From Aminobacter sp. J41 (GTDB taxonomy: Bacteria; Pseudomonadota; Alphaproteobacteria; Rhizobiales; Rhizobiaceae), in contig NZ_JAGL01000027.1 in the NCBI RefSeq assembly GCF_000526635.1, forward strand, positions 1-42,625: 42,625 nucleotides of DNA, read 5' to 3'. Positions within the stretch are counted from its first letter, which is position 1, and the number at the start of each line of letters is the position of its first letter. The notes beneath the pieces are model-generated. The model ran no database searches and had not been told where the DNA came from. It saw only the letters and a program-made list of their open reading frames with translations. This document shows, in pieces, positions 23,252 to 31,963 of this stretch. Made by a program: the position numbers and the translations under genes.

Positions 23252-24808
23252 ATGATCCCGTTTGAGGCACCGGTCGACGACATCCTGTTTTCGCTCGCCC
23301 ATGTGGCGCGGGCGCAAGAAGCCGGCTGGGACCGCGAGACGGGCGAGGCGATCATCACCCATTTCGGGGAGTTCGCCGCGGAGGTGCTGGCGCCGATAAA
23401 TGCGCCGGGCGACGCTGAGGGCTGCCGGCTCGAAAACGGCCGCGTCCTCATGCCGGACGGGTTTCGCGAGGCCTATCAGAAGTTGGCCGGCGACGGCTGG
23501 CTGGGGCTGACCGCGCCGGAGGAATTCGGCGGGCAGGGCGTCGACGCGCTGACCGCTGCCGCGATCACCGAAATCTTCGCCGGAGCCAACCACTCGCTGC
23601 AGATGGTGTCGGGGCTGGTGCCGGGCGCGGTCTCAACGCTCATGCACCAGGGCAGCCGCGAACAGCAGGAAGCATGGATCCCCCGGCTCATTTCCGGCGA
23701 GTTTCTGGCCACCATGTGCCTGACCGAGCCGGAAGCAGGCTCCGACCTTGCCCGCATCCGCTGCGCCGCGACGCAGGATGACAACGGCTGGCGCATCGAT
23801 GGCGAAAAGACTTTCATTTCCGGCGGCGGCCAGGACATGTCGGAGAACATCCTGCATCTGGTGCTCGCCCGCACCGCGCCGATGGAGACGGGCCTGCGCG
23901 GCCTGTCGCTGTTCCTCGTGCCCGCACAGGTGGAGGGCCGCCCCAATGGCGTTGCCGTCACCCGCATCGAGGAAAAGCTCGGCCTGCACGCCTCGCCCAC
24001 CTGCCAGATGCGCTTCGACAATGCGCGCGCCGAACTCGTCGGCGTCGAGGGGCAGGGGCTGGCGGCCATGTTCATCCTGATGAACCACGCCCGCATTGAC
24101 GTTTCCATGCAGGGCGTTGCCCATGCCACCCGCGCCCATGCGATCGCCTCGGCCTATGCGGCAACGCGCGTGCAGGGCCGCAAGGCCGACCGCAGCCCGG
24201 CGGTGCTTTCCGACCACGCGGACGTTCGCCGCAAGCTCGACGAGCAGCGCATTCTTGCGCTCGGCGCGCGCGGCATGAGCCATGTCGCGCTGGTGGAATC
24301 GCTGCGCGGCGCGCCGGTCGAGCTGATCGACTTTCTGACGCCCATTTGCAAGATTTTCGGCACCGAGTCGGGCATTCGCGCCTCCGACCTCGGCATCCAG
24401 ATTCTCGGCGGCTACGGGTATCTCACCGAATACGGCCTCTCGCAGTGCTGGCGCGATGCCCGCATCACCGCGATCTATGAGGGTGCGAACGGCATCCACG
24501 CGCTGCAGCTTGCCACCCGCGCCCTGACGCAAAAGGGCGGGGCAGGGGCCGATGCCTTCGCCGCCCTGGTCGAGCGGCTGGCGGAAGGCGCCGACTGGCT
24601 GCCTGGCGCGATCGACGAATGGCAGGCGCGGCGCGCCGTGGTGGTTGCCTCCGACAACCCGGCCGAGCTGGCGCATGATTTCTCGCGCCTGACGATCGGC
24701 CTTTACCTGCGCGCAGTCTGGCACCGCATTGCGGCGGCCGCCGACGCGCATCCGGATGCCGATGAGCTGCGCCGTCTGGCGGCAAAGGTCGCGTCCGTCC
24801 GCCTTTAG
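23252..24808 (+). CDS. Acyl-CoA dehydrogenase
   Basis: A 518-residue flavoprotein of the long acyl-CoA dehydrogenase type (FadE/DmdC-like N-terminal extension). Motifs: CLTEPEAGSDLARIR near residue 156 (FAD/substrate loop), NGWRIDGEKTFIS at 178, QILGGYGYLTEYGLSQCWRD at 383, and the catalytic base E410 in AIYEGANGIHALQL. Related enzymes reach 560-600 residues, so the C-terminal domain is a little short. The ATG at 23252 follows GGAGG (23240-23244). It catalyses the first oxidation of a fatty or branched acyl-CoA; chain preference cannot be read from sequence. Convergent with the SDR gene, 11 bases away. Confidence 0.92.
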   Translation: MIPFEAPVDDILFSLAHVARAQEAGWDRETGEAIITHFGEFAAEVLAPINAPGDAEGCRLENGRVLMPDGFREAYQKLAGDGWLGLTAPEEFGGQGVDALTAAAITEIFAGANHSLQMVSGLVPGAVSTLMHQGSREQQEAWIPRLISGEFLATMCLTEPEAGSDLARIRCAATQDDNGWRIDGEKTFISGGGQDMSENILHLVLARTAPMETGLRGLSLFLVPAQVEGRPNGVAVTRIEEKLGLHASPTCQMRFDNARAELVGVEGQGLAAMFILMNHARIDVSMQGVAHATRAHAIASAYAATRVQGRKADRSPAVLSDHADVRRKLDEQRILALGARGMSHVALVESLRGAPVELIDFLTPICKIFGTESGIRASDLGIQILGGYGYLTEYGLSQCWRDARITAIYEGANGIHALQLATRALTQKGGAGADAFAALVERLAEGADWLPGAIDEWQARRAVVVASDNPAELAHDFSRLTIGLYLRAVWHRIAAAADAHPDADELRRLAAKVASVRL

Positions 24809-24819
24809 GAGACAAGGAA

Positions 24820-25584
24820 TCAGACGACGGCGCTCATGCCGCCGTCGACATAGATGATCTGGCCGTTGATGTAGTCTGCCGCCGGCGAGGCAAGAAACAC
24901 GGCGGTGCCGGCGAGTTCCTCCGGCTTGCCCCAGCGGCGCGCGGGCGTACGCGACTTCACCCATCCGTCGAATTGCGGGTTGTTGATCAGCGCCTCGTTC
25001 ATGTCGGTCAGCATGTAGCCGGGGCCGATCGCATTGGCCTGGATGCCGAGCTCGGCCCATTCGGCGGCCATTGCCTTGGTCAGCATCTTGATGCCGCCCT
25101 TGGCGACTGTGTAGGGCGCGACGGTGGCGCGGCCGAGATCGCTCATCAGCGAGCCGATATTGATGATCTTGCCGTGCCCGCGCGCCACCATGCGCCGTGC
25201 CGCCTCGCGCCCGACCAGGAAGGCGCTGGTGAGGTTGGTGTCGAGCACGCGCTGCCAGTTCTCGGTTTCCAGCTCCAGCATCGGCTTGCGGTACTGGATG
25301 CCGGCATTGTTGACGAGGATGTCGACGGCAATGCCGCGCGCGTCGAGCTCGGCAAAGGCGGCGGCGACCGCCTTTTCGTCAGTAACGTCGAAGCTCAGCA
25401 TCTCGACCCGATGGCCGGCATTGCGCAGCTCTTCGGCGGCATCGGCCAGCCGCTTGGTGTTGACGCCGTTGAGCACGACGGCAGCACCCGCTTCCGCGAG
25501 CCCTTTGGCGATGGCGAAGCCCAGCCCGCGCGAGGAGCCGGTGACGAGGGCGGTGCGGCCGGAAAGGTCGAACGGGTTCTTCAT
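24820..25584 (-). CDS. SDR-family oxidoreductase, gluconate 5-dehydrogenase-like
   Basis: A 254-residue classical short-chain dehydrogenase. Cofactor motif TGSSRGLG at 15-22, NNAG at 92-95, catalytic N117, S145, Y158 and K162 (YTVAKGG). MKNPFDLSGRTALVTGSSRG and the QFDGWVKSRTPARRWGKPEE segment are typical of gluconate 5-dehydrogenase (IdnO/Gno) relatives, which interconvert 5-keto-gluconate and gluconate, but substrate assignment is tentative. Its start overlaps the stop of the enolase-family gene upstream (ATGA), so the pair probably acts on one sugar acid. Confidence 0.88.
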   Translation of the reverse strand: MKNPFDLSGRTALVTGSSRGLGFAIAKGLAEAGAAVVLNGVNTKRLADAAEELRNAGHRVEMLSFDVTDEKAVAAAFAELDARGIAVDILVNNAGIQYRKPMLELETENWQRVLDTNLTSAFLVGREAARRMVARGHGKIINIGSLMSDLGRATVAPYTVAKGGIKMLTKAMAAEWAELGIQANAIGPGYMLTDMNEALINNPQFDGWVKSRTPARRWGKPEELAGTAVFLASPAADYINGQIIYVDGGMSAVV

Positions 25585-26786
25585 GAACTAAGCTCCGAGA
25601 CGCGGGAGGAAAGGTCGGGCCGCTGGAAAACGGCAGGCTGCAGCTCGGTGCCGAGGCCGGGCCCTTCCATCGGCAGGACATGGCCGTCGACGATTCTGGG
25701 CAGCTCGGTGACGAGTTCGCGATACCAGCCGGAATAGAAGGCGCGCACCGACTCCTGAATCAGCGTGTTGGGCTGCGAGAAGGAGGAATGAACCGCGGCG
25801 ACATAGGCGACCGGGCCGGTGCAGTCATGCGGCGCGTAGGGGCGGTGGTAAGTATCGGCGAGCGCGGCGATCTTGCGCCCTTCGGTGAGCCCGCCGGTCC
25901 AGACGAGGTCGGTCATGACGACGCCGACGGCGCCGGCCTCCAGCATGTCCTTGTAGGGAAAGCGCGAGCCGAGCGTTTCCGAGGCGCAGATCGGCACGTG
26001 CGTCGAGGCGGCAAGTTCCTGCAGCGCGCTCACCGAATTCATACGGATCGGGTCCTCGAACCAGGTGGGATCGAAGGCCTCCAGCTCGCGACAGATGCGC
26101 TTGACGGTCGGTAGGTTCCACAGGCAGTGGAACTCGACCATGATCTGCATTTGGTCGCCGACGCGCTTGCGGATCTTTTCGAAGGGCGCGAGCGCCGCCT
26201 TCAGCTGTTCGGTGGTGATGAAGCGGCCGTCATTTTCGATCGCGGCCGGGTCGAACGGCCAGATCTTCATCGCGGAAATGCCGTTTTCGAGCAGGTTTTC
26301 GGCGAGAGCGCCGGCATCGGCCATGAAGGCTTCGAGGTCTTCGTAAGGCCCTTGCGCGGTGCCGAGGTTCCAGGTGTCGACCGGCTTGATGCGATTCGAG
26401 CGGACATAGCGGTAGCCGGCGCAGGTGTTGTAGACGGGCACGCGCTCGTGGCAGAGGCCGCCCAGCATCTGGTGCACCGGCTGGCCGCAGAGCTTGCCAA
26501 AAATGTCCCAGAGCGCGAGGTCGATGGCCGAGGCCGCGCGGTATTCGGCGCCGGTGGACGCCTGCGCCAGCGGCAGGTTGACGAGTTCGCGCGCCAGCTG
26601 CTCGATGCGCAGCGGATCCTTGCCGAGCAGGCGATGCGACAGCACGTCGTGAATATGCGCCTCGACGGCCCCCGCGCCATAAAAGGTCTCGCCAAGGCCG
26701 GTGATGCCGGCATCGGTCTCGACATGCACCCAGAGCACATTGGCGAATTCCTCGAGCCGGAAGGTGCGGATGGCGGTGATCTTCAC
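25581..26786 (-). CDS. Mandelate racemase/muconate lactonizing (enolase superfamily) sugar-acid dehydratase-like protein
   Basis: A 401-residue enolase-superfamily enzyme. Metal ligands are E218 (VEFH), E244 (WFEDPI) and E270 (ASETLG), with H320 (APHDCTGP) as likely base; K174 in MKIWPFD may contribute. The spacing with three glutamates and a histidine resembles the mannonate/galactonate dehydratase and related cycloisomerase branches more than classic KxK racemases. It abstracts a proton next to a carboxylate, so a dehydration of an aldonate is likely. Paired by ATGA overlap with the gluconate 5-dehydrogenase-like SDR. No transporter or regulator adjoins, so the substrate is unknown. Confidence 0.85.
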   Translation of the reverse strand: MKITAIRTFRLEEFANVLWVHVETDAGITGLGETFYGAGAVEAHIHDVLSHRLLGKDPLRIEQLARELVNLPLAQASTGAEYRAASAIDLALWDIFGKLCGQPVHQMLGGLCHERVPVYNTCAGYRYVRSNRIKPVDTWNLGTAQGPYEDLEAFMADAGALAENLLENGISAMKIWPFDPAAIENDGRFITTEQLKAALAPFEKIRKRVGDQMQIMVEFHCLWNLPTVKRICRELEAFDPTWFEDPIRMNSVSALQELAASTHVPICASETLGSRFPYKDMLEAGAVGVVMTDLVWTGGLTEGRKIAALADTYHRPYAPHDCTGPVAYVAAVHSSFSQPNTLIQESVRAFYSGWYRELVTELPRIVDGHVLPMEGPGLGTELQPAVFQRPDLSSRVSELSS

Positions 26787-26801
26787 GGATTTCTCTCCCT
26801 A

Positions 26802-26818
26802 GGCAGCGGCACGCTGCC
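26802..26818. promoter_or_regulatory. Perfect inverted repeat in the leader of the enolase-SDR operon
   Basis: GGCAGCG-GCA-CGCTGCC lies 16 bases before the ATG of the enolase-family gene on its transcribed side. It could be an operator overlapping the promoter or a leader hairpin. No other signal was seen in 26787-26889. Confidence 0.3.
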
Positions 26819-26889
26819 GTCAGGACCCAAGGTGGCGGAAAATTTAGGAGATGTCAGGGGGGAGGGGGGAGCCGGGATGGGCGACGTGA

Positions 26890-27330
26890 CTAAGTGCCCA
26901 GGCGAGCCTCTACGAGTTGCTCGAGCCGGCGCTGCGTCTGCTCATGAGCTTTGCCCGCGCTTCTGATGATGGTCTTGGTGATCGAGCGGAGCAGAACCGG
27001 ATCGATCTTCTGCAATTCAGCTTTCTGAGTGTGGTCAAGGCCCGCGCTATCGTGCTGAAGTGCCTCGAAATAGCGATGTTCGATCTGTTCTAACAGTTCT
27101 TCCAGATCCCGCAGTTCCGCCCTCGCGATCTCTTCTGGTGAAGACGCTTTCGGCAGGGCCTCCTGGCTCCCCGCCACCTGTTCCGCGGCACGGATTTTGT
27201 CCAGCTGCTCGATGGTTTTTCTGAGCCTGCGGGAATTCCGACGTTCGTAGGCCTCGACACTGAAAGCAAGCACCAGCAGGCCGCCCAAGGTTACCCAGAC
27301 AAGAGGGCTCATGGAGGAGAGATATTCCAT
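26890..27330 (-). CDS. Membrane-anchored coiled-coil hypothetical protein
   Basis: A 146-residue protein with one N-terminal membrane helix (SPLVWVTLGGLLVLAFSV at 8-25) and a long charged, heptad-like remainder (ARAELRDLEELLEQIEHRYF near 82), predicted to be a coiled coil facing the cytoplasm. The ATG at 27330 is chosen for the GAAGGG site upstream; the longer frame to 27417 lies inside the preceding gene. It immediately follows that gene (TAGTGATG junction). Base composition here is clearly lower in GC than the flanking DNA, suggesting transfer. No family recognised. Confidence 0.65.
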   Translation of the reverse strand: MEYLSSMSPLVWVTLGGLLVLAFSVEAYERRNSRRLRKTIEQLDKIRAAEQVAGSQEALPKASSPEEIARAELRDLEELLEQIEHRYFEALQHDSAGLDHTQKAELQKIDPVLLRSITKTIIRSAGKAHEQTQRRLEQLVEARLGT

Positions 27331-27332
27331 CA

Positions 27333-27716
27333 CTACACCCTTCCCTTTCTCGCCAGAATACCTTCGGTGAGCGAGTGCATGCTGCGCTGAACGAAATAAT
27401 AACATATCACAGCGCATCCAGCCATGATCGCAACGATACCGAGTATATTCGGTTCCTGACTGAGAACTTGTTGAACCTCATCCATGGTAAGGCTCTCGGT
27501 CTTTCTTGTCAGCTCCGTTAGCAACGTTACAATGGGCGCAAATATGCCGACGGTACATAGAGCGACGGCTAAGTTCATCCACCCGTTTGACCTTTGCCGG
27601 AACTGCTCAGCCTGAAGGGCCAGGTCCTCAAGAAGCTCTTCTTTCAACGCGGCCGATCTGGCGGCGGCAGTCTCTGAACTGCCTAGCATATGGGTATCTT
27701 CCGGAGCCTTCGCCAT
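27333..27716 (-). CDS. Two-helix membrane hypothetical protein
   Basis: A 127-residue protein beginning MAKAPEDTHMLGSSETAAAR at an ATG with a strong GGAGGGGG site. A charged helix is followed by membrane segments at about 46-65 (NLAVALCTVGIFAPIVTLL) and 91-110 (ILGIVAIMAGCAVICYYFV), giving a hairpin topology. Forms a two-gene unit with the coiled-coil protein downstream. Lower GC than neighbours. Function unknown; the paired architecture (2-TM plus 1-TM coiled coil) suggests a small membrane complex. Confidence 0.65.
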   Translation of the reverse strand: MAKAPEDTHMLGSSETAAARSAALKEELLEDLALQAEQFRQRSNGWMNLAVALCTVGIFAPIVTLLTELTRKTESLTMDEVQQVLSQEPNILGIVAIMAGCAVICYYFVQRSMHSLTEGILARKGRV

Positions 27717-27791
27717 AATCCCCCTCCTCAACTTCCCGCGTGAAGATTGCATCCAGCGATCGCGGGCGTAAAGGCAGCACGGCAGACAGGG

Positions 27792-27811
27792 CTGCGCCCT
27801 GCAGGGCGCAA
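27792..27811. repeat. GC-rich palindrome between efflux and membrane-pair genes
   Basis: TGCGCCCTGCAGGGCGCA is a near-perfect palindrome in the short gap (27717-27848). It follows the end of the efflux operon on the minus strand and might help stop transcription, but there is no T tract. Confidence 0.35.
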
Positions 27812-27848
27812 CCATCAGTTCTGAAGACTGGGGCGCGTGGCGGTGCCT

Positions 27849-30800
27849 TTACGCCCCCGCAGCCTCCGCGTCTGCCTTCGTCCCCTCATCCGGCTTCACC
27901 CGGAACACGGCGCAGTAGAGGGCCGGGGCGAAGAGGAGGGTGATCAGCGTGCCGGCGATGATGCCGCCCATCATGGCGATCGCCATCGGGCCCCAGAAGA
28001 TCTGGCGCGAGATCGGGATCAGCGCGAGAGAGGCGGCGGCGGCCGTCAGCAGGATCGGCCGTGCGCGGCTGTCGGACGCCTCGAACACGGCGGCCCAGCG
28101 CGAGCGGCCCTTTTCGATCAGCACCTCGACCTCATGTATGAGGATGATCGAGTTGCGGATCAGGATGCCAACCAGCGCCAGCACGCCGAGGAGCGCCACG
28201 AAGCCGAGCGGCGCGCTGAAGGCGAGCATCGAGGCAACCACGCCGATGATGCCGAGCGGCGCGACCGCCATGACGATGAACATCAGGCGGAAGCTCTGCA
28301 TCTGCACCATGACCAGCACCAGCATGGTCAGGATCATCAGCGGCGCGACGGCGGCGATCGGCCCCTGGCTCTTTGAGGTCTCCTCGTTGATGCCGGCGGT
28401 GACGATTTTGTGCGTCGGCGGCAGCTCGCCGGCGATCGCGTCGATCTGCGGTGCAAGGTCCGCGTTGACCGTCGTCGGCTGGTCCTTGGAATAGACGGCG
28501 GCCTTGACGGTGACCGTCGGCACCCGGTCGCGCTGCATGATCATCGGCTGCTGGATGTCCCATTCGATGCGAGCGATCGACGCGAGCGGCACCGGAATGC
28601 CGCTCGGGCTCATCAGCTGCAGCGACTGCACCGCTTCGAGCGAATGGCGGTCCTGCTCGTTGCCGCGGGCGATCACGTCGATCAGCTTGTCGCCGTTGCG
28701 CAGCGAGGTGATCGAGGCGCCGTAGGAGACGCTCGCCAGCGCCTGCGCGACATCGGCCTGCGTCATGCCGGTCATGCGCAGCTGTTCCTGGTCGATGACG
28801 ATGCGGGCAATGCGCACCGGCTCGCTGGTGTCGATGGTGATGTTGTCGAGGCGCGGGTCCGTGCCGAGCAGGGCAGCCACCTTGCGCGCGGCGTCGATGT
28901 TGACGGCCATGTCCGGGCCGCTGACGCGGTACTGCACCGGCTTGCCGACCGGCGGGCCGACCTCGATCAGCTTGGCGAAGAGCTCGACCCCGGGCTGCTG
29001 CGCCGCATATTCGCGCACTGCCGCGCGAAGGCTGTCGCGCGCCTCGACGTCCGGCGTCTGGATGATGATCTGGCCGCGATAGGGCGCGGGCGTCGGCGCG
29101 TCATGGGTGAGGATGAAGCGCGGCGCGGAACGGCCGACATAGGAGGTGAAGTAGGACACCTCCTCGCGGCTGGCGAGGAAGGCCTCCAGCTTGCCGATCG
29201 CCTCGTTGGTGGCGGCGATCGAGCTGTTCTGGCGCAGCGTGACGTCGATCAGAAGCTCCGGCCGGTCGGAACTCGGGAAGAACTGCTGCTCGATCTTCGT
29301 CATGCCGGCAAGCGAGATGGCGAAGATGATGACGGTGGCGGCGATCGTCACCCACTTGAAGCGCATCGCCCAGGTGAGCGCCCTGTGGAAGGCGCGGCGC
29401 AGCCGGCCCGGCGCGGGGTTATGATGCGGCATGCGCTTCGGCAGGAAGGCAACGCCGAGGATCGGCGCAAACAGCACCGCCACGATCCACGACAGGAGCA
29501 GCGAGATCGCGATCACGTAGAACAGCGACTGGGTGTATTCGCCCGCCATCGAGTTGTTGAGGCCGATCGGGATGAAGCCCGCAACGGTCACCAGCGTGCC
29601 CGACAGCATCGGGAAAGCAATCGACGTCCAGGCATAGGACGCCGCCTTCTCGATCTTGTCGCCCATTTCGAGGCGCGAGATCATGGTCTCGATGGCGATC
29701 ATCGCGTCATCGACCAGAAGGCCAAGCGCGATGATGAGCGCGCCGAGCGAGACGCGCTGCAGCGTGATGCCCATCATGTCGAGGATGACGAAGGTAAGCG
29801 CCAGCACCAGCGGGATCGACATCGACACCACCAGGCCGGCACGCAGGCCGAGCGAGATGAAGCTGACCGCAAGCACGATCACCACCGCTTCGACCAGCGC
29901 CTGCATGAACTCGTTGATCGAGTGGTCGACGACATGCGGCTGGTCGGCGACCTTGTCGACGTTAACGCCGAAGGGCAAGTGCCGCGCCTCGGCTTCCATC
30001 AGCGCGTCGAGCGCCTCGCCGAACTCGAGGATGTTGGCTCCCTGTTCCATGCCGATTGCAAGGCCGACGGCGTCCTTGCCGTTGTAGCGCACGAGCGCCG
30101 AGGGCGGATCCTCGTAGCCTTCGCTGACCTTGGCGACGTCGGCGAGGGTGAAATAGACCTCGCCGGCGCGCAGGGGCGCTGCGGCAAGCTCGGCGGCGCT
30201 GTTGAAGCGCCCGCCGACTTCCAGCACGATCTGCTCGGACGAGGTCTGGATCACGCCCGCCGGGCGGATCGCGTTCTGGTCGGCCAGCGTCTGCATGACG
30301 AGCTTCACATCGAGACCGAGCGAAGCAAGGCGCCTGGTGTCGAACTCGACATACACAACCTGGTCTTGCGTGCCGATGATGTCGACCTTGCCGACATCGT
30401 CGACGGTCAGGATCTTGTCGCGCAGGTCCTCGGCAAGGTCGCGCAGCTCGGCCTTGGAGTAGCCGTCGCCGGTCAGCATGTAGATGCTGCCGAACACGTC
30501 GCCGAAGTTGTCGTTGAAGGCAAAGCCCGCGAACTCGGACGGGAACTCGCCGCGGATGTCCGACATCATGTTGCGCACGCGCAGCCAGATGTTGCGGATC
30601 CGCTCGCCGCGGATGGTGGGTTTCAGGTCGATATAGACCACCGACACGCCGGGCGAGGTCTCGGAACGGGTGAAGTCAAGCTCGTCCAGCTCTTCGAGCT
30701 TGTTCTCGATGCGCTTGGTCACCTGCTCCAGCATCTCGGCGGTGGTGGCGCCGGGCATCTGCGCGGTAACCACCATCGTCTTGATCGAGAAGGACGGGTC

Positions 30801-30914
30801 TTCCTCGCGGCCGAGATTGATGTAGGCGAGCGCGCCCGCCACCAGCGACACGATCATCAGGAACCAGACAAACGAGCGGTGCTTGAGCGCCCAGTCGGAG
30901 AGATTGAAGCTCAT
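27849..30914 (-). CDS. RND-family efflux pump permease
   Basis: A 1021-residue inner-membrane proton-driven exporter of the hydrophobe/amphiphile (AcrB/TriC) type. One N-terminal helix, a large periplasmic loop (~40-330), six helices, a second loop and six helices. The proton-relay pair appears in GLLVDDAMIAIETMI in helix 4. Other motifs: PGATTAEMLEQVTKRIENKL and NLGREEDPSFSIKTMVV. The start overlaps the upstream adaptor stop (ATGA). No outer-membrane channel gene is present, so a housekeeping TolC-like protein would be used. Two adaptors precede it, an arrangement like Pseudomonas TriABC. Substrates unknown. Confidence 0.94.
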   Translation of the reverse strand: MSFNLSDWALKHRSFVWFLMIVSLVAGALAYINLGREEDPSFSIKTMVVTAQMPGATTAEMLEQVTKRIENKLEELDELDFTRSETSPGVSVVYIDLKPTIRGERIRNIWLRVRNMMSDIRGEFPSEFAGFAFNDNFGDVFGSIYMLTGDGYSKAELRDLAEDLRDKILTVDDVGKVDIIGTQDQVVYVEFDTRRLASLGLDVKLVMQTLADQNAIRPAGVIQTSSEQIVLEVGGRFNSAAELAAAPLRAGEVYFTLADVAKVSEGYEDPPSALVRYNGKDAVGLAIGMEQGANILEFGEALDALMEAEARHLPFGVNVDKVADQPHVVDHSINEFMQALVEAVVIVLAVSFISLGLRAGLVVSMSIPLVLALTFVILDMMGITLQRVSLGALIIALGLLVDDAMIAIETMISRLEMGDKIEKAASYAWTSIAFPMLSGTLVTVAGFIPIGLNNSMAGEYTQSLFYVIAISLLLSWIVAVLFAPILGVAFLPKRMPHHNPAPGRLRRAFHRALTWAMRFKWVTIAATVIIFAISLAGMTKIEQQFFPSSDRPELLIDVTLRQNSSIAATNEAIGKLEAFLASREEVSYFTSYVGRSAPRFILTHDAPTPAPYRGQIIIQTPDVEARDSLRAAVREYAAQQPGVELFAKLIEVGPPVGKPVQYRVSGPDMAVNIDAARKVAALLGTDPRLDNITIDTSEPVRIARIVIDQEQLRMTGMTQADVAQALASVSYGASITSLRNGDKLIDVIARGNEQDRHSLEAVQSLQLMSPSGIPVPLASIARIEWDIQQPMIMQRDRVPTVTVKAAVYSKDQPTTVNADLAPQIDAIAGELPPTHKIVTAGINEETSKSQGPIAAVAPLMILTMLVLVMVQMQSFRLMFIVMAVAPLGIIGVVASMLAFSAPLGFVALLGVLALVGILIRNSIILIHEVEVLIEKGRSRWAAVFEASDSRARPILLTAAAASLALIPISRQIFWGPMAIAMMGGIIAGTLITLLFAPALYCAVFRVKPDEGTKADAEAAGA

Positions 30915-31963
30915 CGGCTGATCCTTTCGCCGACTACCTGGCCGGCCGTTGCGGCCTCGATGCCGCGCGTGAGGATTTCGTCGCCTTCCTTGAGGCCGGC
31001 GGTGACGATGACGCGGTCCTCGATCTCGGGCCCGAGCTCGACGTCGATTGGCTCGAGCTTTCGCCCCTCGCCGATGCGCCAGACGCGGGGCTTGTCCTCG
31101 CGCCGGTCGATCGCGCTTCCCGGAATGCTGATGATGTGACCTTCGCGGAGGTCGGGAGAAACATCGACCAGCGACCCGAGGCGAAGGTTCGCGCCGTCAA
31201 GCGCAATGCGCACGCGGTGCATGCGCGCGGCGCGGTCGACGACGGGCTCGACCAGCCGCAGCGTGCCGGTCACCGCGGCCTCGCCGCCGGCAATGCGCGG
31301 CGTGACATGGAACTGCATGTCCCTGGTGAAGAGCGGCAGATAAGCGGGCGGAACGTCGATCACCGCCTCGCGGCCTTCGTTGGTCGCGAGCGTGACGACC
31401 GGCTGGCCGGCGGTGACGGTAGCGCCGGGCTCGGCATGGATCGCGGTGATGATGCCGGCGGCCGGCGCCCGCAGCGTTGCATAGCGCTCGGCATCCTCGG
31501 CGCGCGCGACCGTGGAGCGGGCGGCATCGGCGGCCGCCGTCGTGGTTTCCATTGCCGCCTTCGCCGATTCAAGGTTGCTGGTCGAGGCAACGCCGCGCCT
31601 GTTCAGTTCCTCGACGCGCTGATAGGCCTGCTTTGCCTGGGCGGCCTGCGCTTCGGCTGCCCTGAGCGATGCCCGCGCCGCGACCGCGTCGTCACGCAGC
31701 GAGCGCTCGTCGAGCGTCGCGATCACCGCATCCCCCTCAACCGCATCGCCGAGCGAGACCGGGCGCGTGTCGATGGTGCCGCCGGCGAGAAAGGCGAGAT
31801 TCACCTCGCGCGTTGCCCGCACGATGCCGGGAAAGGAGCGGAAATTCGCGGCCGACGGCGTCACGACCTCGGAAAACACCGGCCGCGCTTCCTGTGCTTC
31901 CTGCGCGGAAAGCGGGGTCGCGGCGATGGCGCCGGCAAGAAGGAGGGGGAAGAAAAGTCTCAT
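30911..31963 (-). CDS. RND efflux periplasmic adaptor subunit (second of two)
   Basis: A 350-residue membrane-fusion protein with signal peptide (MRLFFPLLLAGAIAATPLSA), a lipoyl half-motif at about 65-90, an alpha-hairpin at about 90-160 (SLRAAEAQAAQAKQAYQRVE), the second lipoyl half (YATLRAPAAGIITAIHAEPG) and beta-barrel and membrane-proximal domains. ATGA overlaps on both sides tie it to the other adaptor and the pump. Its N-terminus lacks a lipobox cysteine, so it is probably a soluble periplasmic or uncleaved-signal anchored adaptor. Confidence 0.92.
   Translation of the reverse strand: MRLFFPLLLAGAIAATPLSAQEAQEARPVFSEVVTPSAANFRSFPGIVRATREVNLAFLAGGTIDTRPVSLGDAVEGDAVIATLDERSLRDDAVAARASLRAAEAQAAQAKQAYQRVEELNRRGVASTSNLESAKAAMETTTAAADAARSTVARAEDAERYATLRAPAAGIITAIHAEPGATVTAGQPVVTLATNEGREAVIDVPPAYLPLFTRDMQFHVTPRIAGGEAAVTGTLRLVEPVVDRAARMHRVRIALDGANLRLGSLVDVSPDLREGHIISIPGSAIDRREDKPRVWRIGEGRKLEPIDVELGPEIEDRVIVTAGLKEGDEILTRGIEAATAGQVVGERISR

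Noticed and set aside
27432-27456. EcfG-like GGAAC-N17-GTT on the minus strand
   Set aside because: Lies inside a coding sequence; one such match is expected by chance in the window, so it is not listed as a promoter.
28410-31139. A 909-codon plus-strand open frame opposite the RND pump
   Set aside because: Same antisense artefact; the minus-strand pump and adaptor have clear family motifs.
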